Shown piece by piece: positions 6,410-9,436 of a DNA stretch of 9,436 nt (position 1 is its first letter; each line of letters opens with the position of its first letter). Both the position numbers and the translations under genes were made by a program. Source of the DNA: Acidobacteriota bacterium (GTDB lineage Bacteria; Acidobacteriota; Vicinamibacteria; Vicinamibacterales; Fen-181). Location of the stretch: the NCBI GenBank assembly GCA_021779795.1, contig JAJXZZ010000100.1, positions 1-9,436 of the forward strand, in the 5' to 3' direction. The notes under the pieces are model-generated. The model ran no database searches. It saw nothing but the letters and a program-made list of their open reading frames with translations, and had not been told where the DNA came from.

Positions 6410-7147
6410 GTGGCGACGACCCCGTGCTTCACCCCTCGTGCGCTGACGTTCCTCCGCGGCCTCAAGCGGCACAACGACCGGACCTGGTTCGCCGAGCACC
6501 GCGACGCCTACGAGCGCGACGTCCGCCAGCCGATGATCGCGCTGGTCGAGCGCCTCGCCGCGGACCTCCGCCCGTTCGCCCCCGAACTGGTGGCGTCGGC
6601 GCGCGGGTCGCTCTACCGGATCTACCGCGACACGCGCTTCAGCCCGAACAAGCTGCCGTTCAAGACGCAGGCCGGCGCGATCTTCCCGCACCGCGATCTG
6701 CCGCGGCACCGCGGCGCGAGCCTCTACCTCGAGATCGGCCCCGACGGCGCGATGATCGTGGGCGGCGTCTACATGCCCGAGCCGCCGGACCTGCACGCCT
6801 TGCGCGAGCACCTGTCGGCGAACTTCGGGCAGTTCCGGGCGCTGGTCGAGTCGCCCGGCTTCAAGCGGAACATCGGCGCCGTGTCCGGGGACAGCCTCAA
6901 GCGGGTGCCTCGCGGCTACCCGCCGGACCACCCGGCGGCCGAGTACCTGAAGCTCAAGCAGTTCGTCTTCGGGAAGGACTACCCGGCCGCTTTCGCGGTG
7001 AGCCCGGCGTTCTACGACACGGTCGTCCGGCAGTTCCGGAGGATGGCGCCGCTCATCGCGTTCCTGAACGAACCGCTGGTCGCCGCCCTGGCGCGGCGCG
7101 ATCCGCTGGCGTACCCGGGGCCTGTCAGCCGCGGGTCCCGGGGCTGA
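6410..7147 (+). CDS. DUF2461 (TIGR02453) family protein, function unknown
   Basis: A 245-residue soluble protein of the DUF2461 family, identified by FLRGLKRHNDRTWFAEHRD at about 14-32, YRIYRDTRFSPNKLPFKT at 69-86 and a later HRGASLYLEI block at 100-109. No signal peptide or membrane segment is seen, so it is expected in the cytoplasm. The biochemical role of the family is not established and I do not propose one. GTG at 6410 is the only standard start ahead of the conserved region: upstream in-frame codons offer no ATG, GTG or TTG, and there is no ribosome-binding site. The -10 box ends 7 bases before this GTG, so the transcript probably starts at the start codon. Its last 23 bp overlap the end of the convergent hydrolase gene; the C-terminal tail (SRGSRG) past the family core is non-conserved in appearance. 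Confidence 0.88.
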   Translation: MATTPCFTPRALTFLRGLKRHNDRTWFAEHRDAYERDVRQPMIALVERLAADLRPFAPELVASARGSLYRIYRDTRFSPNKLPFKTQAGAIFPHRDLPRHRGASLYLEIGPDGAMIVGGVYMPEPPDLHALREHLSANFGQFRALVESPGFKRNIGAVSGDSLKRVPRGYPPDHPAAEYLKLKQFVFGKDYPAAFAVSPAFYDTVVRQFRRMAPLIAFLNEPLVAALARRDPLAYPGPVSRGSRG

Positions 7148-7814
7148 CCGCGGACGGCCCGGGCGGGAGGCCGAGGAACCCGGCGCTCTCGCGCCAGACG
7201 ATCGGCAGGCTGTCCTGCAGCTGGTGCGTGTCGTCCACCACCCGCAGCGTGACGCGCGGCCGCCCGGCCGCCCAGGCCTTCACCCGCTCGGGGTTGACCA
7301 CGTCGTCGCGCGAGCCCTGGAACACCAGCGTGGGCACGTCGAACCGCGCGGCGCACGCGTCGTACGAGCGGGCGTCTTCGTAGAGCGCCCAGCCGAGCGG
7401 CAGCACCCGCCCGTAGGCGTAGTGGAAGACGTCGCGCCGGTTGGTCCGGCGCCACTCCTCGAGCTCGGCGTCGCTCAGCCAGCTGTCGCGGCCCGAGGCG
7501 AAGTCGATCGCGGGCGCCAGCAGCACGAGGCGCGTGATGGGATGCGGGGTGCCCGCGTCCTGGCGCGCCGCGGCGTGAATCGCCACGAACCCGCCCAGGC
7601 TCGACCCGAAGAGCGTGACCGGCCCGGCCGGCAGCGCGTCGATGGCCGCGCGCAGCTGGCCCAGCATGCGCGTCGCCGTCAGCGTGGTGAAGTCGGGCTC
7701 GTTGAAATCCGGGGCGTGCAGGGCGACGCCGAACGCCGCGAGGCGCTCCCGGAGGAACGCCGCCTTGCCCGAGTCGGGCGAAGAGGCGAAGCCGTGCAGG
7801 TAGAAGGCCTGCAC
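7125..7814 (-). CDS. YqiA-like alpha/beta-hydrolase (esterase)
   Basis: A 229-residue alpha/beta-hydrolase resembling YqiA/UPF0227-type esterases, which cleave short-chain acyl esters in vitro; the physiological substrate is unknown. Seen in the sequence: an N-terminal YLHGFASSP segment (5-13) carrying the oxyanion HG, the nucleophile elbow GSSLGG with Ser72, the acid in GSRDDVV (Asp170) and the base in DDTHQL (His197). There is no signal peptide, so it acts in the cytoplasm. The GTG at 7814 was chosen because MQAFYLHGF is the family N-terminus, GAGG lies 5 bases upstream, and the start shares its G with the TAG stop of the SET gene (TAGTG), implying translational coupling. Its 3' end overlaps the convergent DUF2461 gene by 23 bp, and the Pro/Ser/Gly-rich last 15 residues are probably a late extension. 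The triad is complete, so an active enzyme is expected. Confidence 0.9.
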   Translation of the reverse strand: MQAFYLHGFASSPDSGKAAFLRERLAAFGVALHAPDFNEPDFTTLTATRMLGQLRAAIDALPAGPVTLFGSSLGGFVAIHAAARQDAGTPHPITRLVLLAPAIDFASGRDSWLSDAELEEWRRTNRRDVFHYAYGRVLPLGWALYEDARSYDACAARFDVPTLVFQGSRDDVVNPERVKAWAAGRPRVTLRVVDDTHQLQDSLPIVWRESAGFLGLPPGPSAVSPGTRG

Positions 7815-8206
7815 TACAGCCTCGTCTTGCAGCCCGGCCGGCAGAGGCACTGGATCGTCTTCTTGCCGTCGGTCTGGTAGTTGTAGGTCAGTTCCTGGCC
7901 CGGCTCGATGGTCTTCGCCGCGCGGATCCAGATCACGCCGCCGACGATCTGCGCGTAGCAGTTCGGCGCGCACGCGTGGTTGATGAAGCGGGCGTCGTTG
8001 CCGCCCCGGCTGCCGTCGATCACCCACCGGTTGTTCAGGCGGAAGCACCAGATGTGCCCCTTCTTCGCCTGCTCGGCTTCCCGCTTCGCGCTCTCGCGGT
8101 GCGTGATCTTCTCGCCCGCGTAGTGGATAATGCGCGTGTTCTTCGTGATCCGGGTGGTGGCGAACACGCCCCACCCGTGGAGTTTCGAACGCCGTCGCTC
8201 GATCAT
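7814..8206 (-). CDS. SET-domain protein-lysine methyltransferase-like protein
   Basis: A compact 130-residue SET domain. SET proteins transfer methyl from S-adenosylmethionine to lysine side chains; bacterial examples modify ribosomal, nucleoid or other proteins, and the target here is unknown. Motifs in order: HGWGVFA at 10-16 (SAM contact), RFINHACAPNC at 73-83 (pseudoknot, NH plus Cys79), GQELTYNY at 103-110 (catalytic Tyr region) and a post-SET CLCRPGC with Cys120, 122 and 126, which with Cys79 could bind one zinc. Nothing else is fused to it. The ATG at 8206 (MIERRRSK) gives the usual short bacterial form; ATGs at 8266 and 8311 would add low-complexity Ala/Arg residues, and the first of these overlaps the predicted -10 box while the second overlaps the divergent gene's start. 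Ribosome-binding site AGGGGG is 11 bases upstream, rather far. The stop overlaps the hydrolase GTG. A hairpin lies in the predicted leader. Confidence 0.9.
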   Translation of the reverse strand: MIERRRSKLHGWGVFATTRITKNTRIIHYAGEKITHRESAKREAEQAKKGHIWCFRLNNRWVIDGSRGGNDARFINHACAPNCYAQIVGGVIWIRAAKTIEPGQELTYNYQTDGKKTIQCLCRPGCKTRL

Positions 8207-8235
8207 CGCCGTGGTTGCCCCCTGGGCCGCATCGC

Positions 8236-8253
8236 CGGCACGGACTCGTGCCG
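8236..8253. repeat. Inverted repeat in the leader of the SET gene
   Basis: CGGCACG, loop GACT, CGTGCCG: a perfect 7-bp stem with a 4-base loop, 30 bases upstream of the SET-gene ATG and downstream of its predicted -10 box. It could be an RNA hairpin in the leader or an operator in the 103-bp divergent spacer. Confidence 0.45.
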
Positions 8254-8264
8254 CGGCTCCGACC

Positions 8265-8270
8265 ATTGTA
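8265..8270 (-). promoter_or_regulatory. Candidate -10 element (TACAAT) for the SET/hydrolase pair
   Basis: Read on the minus strand, TACAAT matches five of six -10 consensus positions and is one of the few AT-rich spots in the divergent spacer. The predicted start is near 8258, giving a leader of about 52 bases that contains the inverted repeat. No -35 consensus is visible. Confidence 0.4.
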
Positions 8271-8309
8271 GCTGATGGCACGCGCCGACCTTTCTCCCGT
8301 GAGGCCGCC

Positions 8310-9436
8310 ATGAGACCGCCCGCGCTGATTGCCCTGCTCCTGATCGGACTGGCCGCCCCGTCGGCGGCGGCCCCGCCGCCCGCCCGGTTCGTCTATCTTC
8401 CCGGCACGGGGCCGACCGACGCCACCGGCATGGCCGTCGGCAGCGACATCCGGACGCAGACCGCCCGCGTGCTCGACAACCTCTCGGCCAGGCTGGCCCG
8501 GCAGGGGCTGACGCTGGAGCGGGTCGCGGCGGTCACGGTCTGCCTGCGCAACCAGGCCGACTTCGCGGCGATGAACGAGGTGTACGCCCGCTACTGGCCG
8601 GCCACTCCGCCGGCGCGCACCACGATCGTCGCGGGACCGGTCGAACCTTCGGCCCTCGTCGAGATGAGCCTCGTCGCGCTGCCGGCCGGCGCCGAGCGGC
8701 GCGCGATCCTGCCCGCCGGGTGGGCGAAGCCGTCGAGCCCGTACAGCTACGGCATCCTGTCGGGCGACACGCTGTTCCTCTCGGGCCTGCTCTCGCGCAG
8801 CGGCCGCGACAACGCGGTCGTGCCGGGAGACATGGCGGCGCAGACCGGGCAGGCGCTCCAGAACGCGGCCGACGTCCTCCGCGCCGCCGGCATGACGATG
8901 GGCGACGTCGTGTCGGCGCGGGTCTACATCACCAACACGGCGCTGTTCCAGCAGATGAACGGGGCCTACCAGGGCGCCTTCCCGTCGATCCCGCCGGCCC
9001 GCGCCACCGTCAGGGCGGGACTGACCGCGGCCCCGCACCTGGTCGAGATCACGCTGCTGGCCGCGCGGGGGACGGACCGGAAGGCCGTGACGACGCCGAA
9101 CGCCGACGGCAGCCCGGGCGCGCCGAGCCCGGTGCTCAGCTCCGCGATCCGCGTGGGCCCGCGGCTCTTCCTCTCGGGCATGCTGGGCGCCACCCAGGCG
9201 AACCGCGGCAACGCCGGCGCGCAGGCACACGACGCCCTCGCGCGCCTCGGGCGCACGCTGCGCGCGGCCGATTTCGACTGGGCGGATGTTTCGGAGGGCG
9301 TGGTCTACGTGACCAGCGCGGAGGACGTCCCGGCGGTCATGGCGGCGTGGCGCCAGGTGTTCGGCGCCATCCTGCCGCGGCCCACCATCGTGTGCGCCGG
9401 GCTGGTGTCGCCCGGCGCGCTGGTCGAGATCATGCT
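8310..9436 (+). CDS. Exported protein with three tandem RidA/YjgF domains (C-terminus outside window)
   Basis: The frame stays open to the window edge, giving 375 residues. A Sec signal is visible: RPP, then a hydrophobic ALIALLLIGLAA, with an A-x-A cleavage site near residue 20. Three RidA-like repeats follow, at about 27-124, 141-252 and 273 to the edge. Repeats 2 and 3 carry the LFLSG strand (155-159, 286-290). Each repeat ends with the family signature: Arg103 and Glu118, Arg231 and Glu246, Arg357 and Glu373, corresponding by motif to Arg105 and Glu120 of E. coli RidA. Classical RidA is a cytoplasmic homotrimer that deaminates reactive enamine/imine intermediates, with active sites at subunit interfaces; three fused copies could form one intramolecular trimer, but an export signal argues for another envelope role. 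Repeat 1 lacks the N-terminal Tyr segment; repeat 2 keeps it (SPYSYG, 143-148). The ATG at 8310 has GAGG about 6 bases upstream. It diverges from the SET gene. Confidence 0.88.
   Translation, partial: MRPPALIALLLIGLAAPSAAAPPPARFVYLPGTGPTDATGMAVGSDIRTQTARVLDNLSARLARQGLTLERVAAVTVCLRNQADFAAMNEVYARYWPATPPARTTIVAGPVEPSALVEMSLVALPAGAERRAILPAGWAKPSSPYSYGILSGDTLFLSGLLSRSGRDNAVVPGDMAAQTGQALQNAADVLRAAGMTMGDVVSARVYITNTALFQQMNGAYQGAFPSIPPARATVRAGLTAAPHLVEITLLAARGTDRKAVTTPNADGSPGAPSPVLSSAIRVGPRLFLSGMLGATQANRGNAGAQAHDALARLGRTLRAADFDWADVSEGVVYVTSAEDVPAVMAAWRQVFGAILPRPTIVCAGLVSPGALVEIM

Noticed and set aside
8207..8311. ATGs at 8311 and 8266 as starts of the SET gene
   Set aside because: The added 35 or 20 residues are Ala/Arg-rich with no family similarity. 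The first start overlaps the RidA ATG and the second overlaps the predicted -10 box.
7815..9230. Minus-strand open frame running upstream from the hydrolase
   Set aside because: Only the part below 7814 matches the alpha/beta-hydrolase family. The rest is antisense to the RidA gene or out of frame with the SET gene and has no recognisable domain.

Overview
The window is GC-rich (roughly 70% by eye) and densely packed, with short spacers, GTG starts and strong third-position GC. These traits, together with an ECF-type sigma factor translationally coupled to Ser/Thr-kinase-like genes and a PDZ/polytopic-membrane/GAF/kinase fusion, suggest an Acidobacteriota genome, perhaps Vicinamibacteria. This assignment is inferred from gene content and composition only. 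I see no rRNA, tRNA, CRISPR array, insertion sequence or phage gene, so this looks like ordinary chromosome.

Layout. Positions 1-4589, all on the minus strand, read in transcription order: a PhoU-domain protein (4589-3906), a 911-residue membrane Ser/Thr kinase (3856-1121), an ECF-type sigma factor (1119-358) and the first 120 residues of a zinc-ribbon kinase-like protein (361 to the left edge). The last three genes touch or overlap (TGAGATG and ATGA junctions), so they are almost certainly one translationally coupled signalling cassette. The membrane kinase keeps every catalytic residue. The truncated partner has lost the glycine loop and has Asp where the ATP-binding Lys should be, so it looks like a pseudokinase.

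Positions 4590-4780 form a divergent spacer with a TATAAT box and an inverted repeat. It leads rightward into a DedA-family membrane protein (4781-5416). That gene converges on msrP (6377-5427, minus strand), the Tat-exported molybdenum catalytic subunit of the periplasmic methionine sulfoxide reductase; no msrQ partner is present. msrP diverges from a DUF2461 gene (6410-7147). The two appear to share one palindromic -10 element, AGTATACT, which would make the DUF2461 mRNA leaderless.

The DUF2461 gene converges with, and overlaps by 23 bp, a minus-strand pair: a SET-domain lysine methyltransferase-like gene (8206-7814) whose stop overlaps the GTG start of a YqiA-like alpha/beta-hydrolase (7814-7125). 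Diverging from the SET gene is a secreted protein (8310 to the right edge) with three tandem RidA/YjgF domains.

The parts worth most attention are the kinase / sigma / pseudokinase cassette, the triple-RidA exported protein, the SET-hydrolase coupled pair and the shared palindromic promoter.
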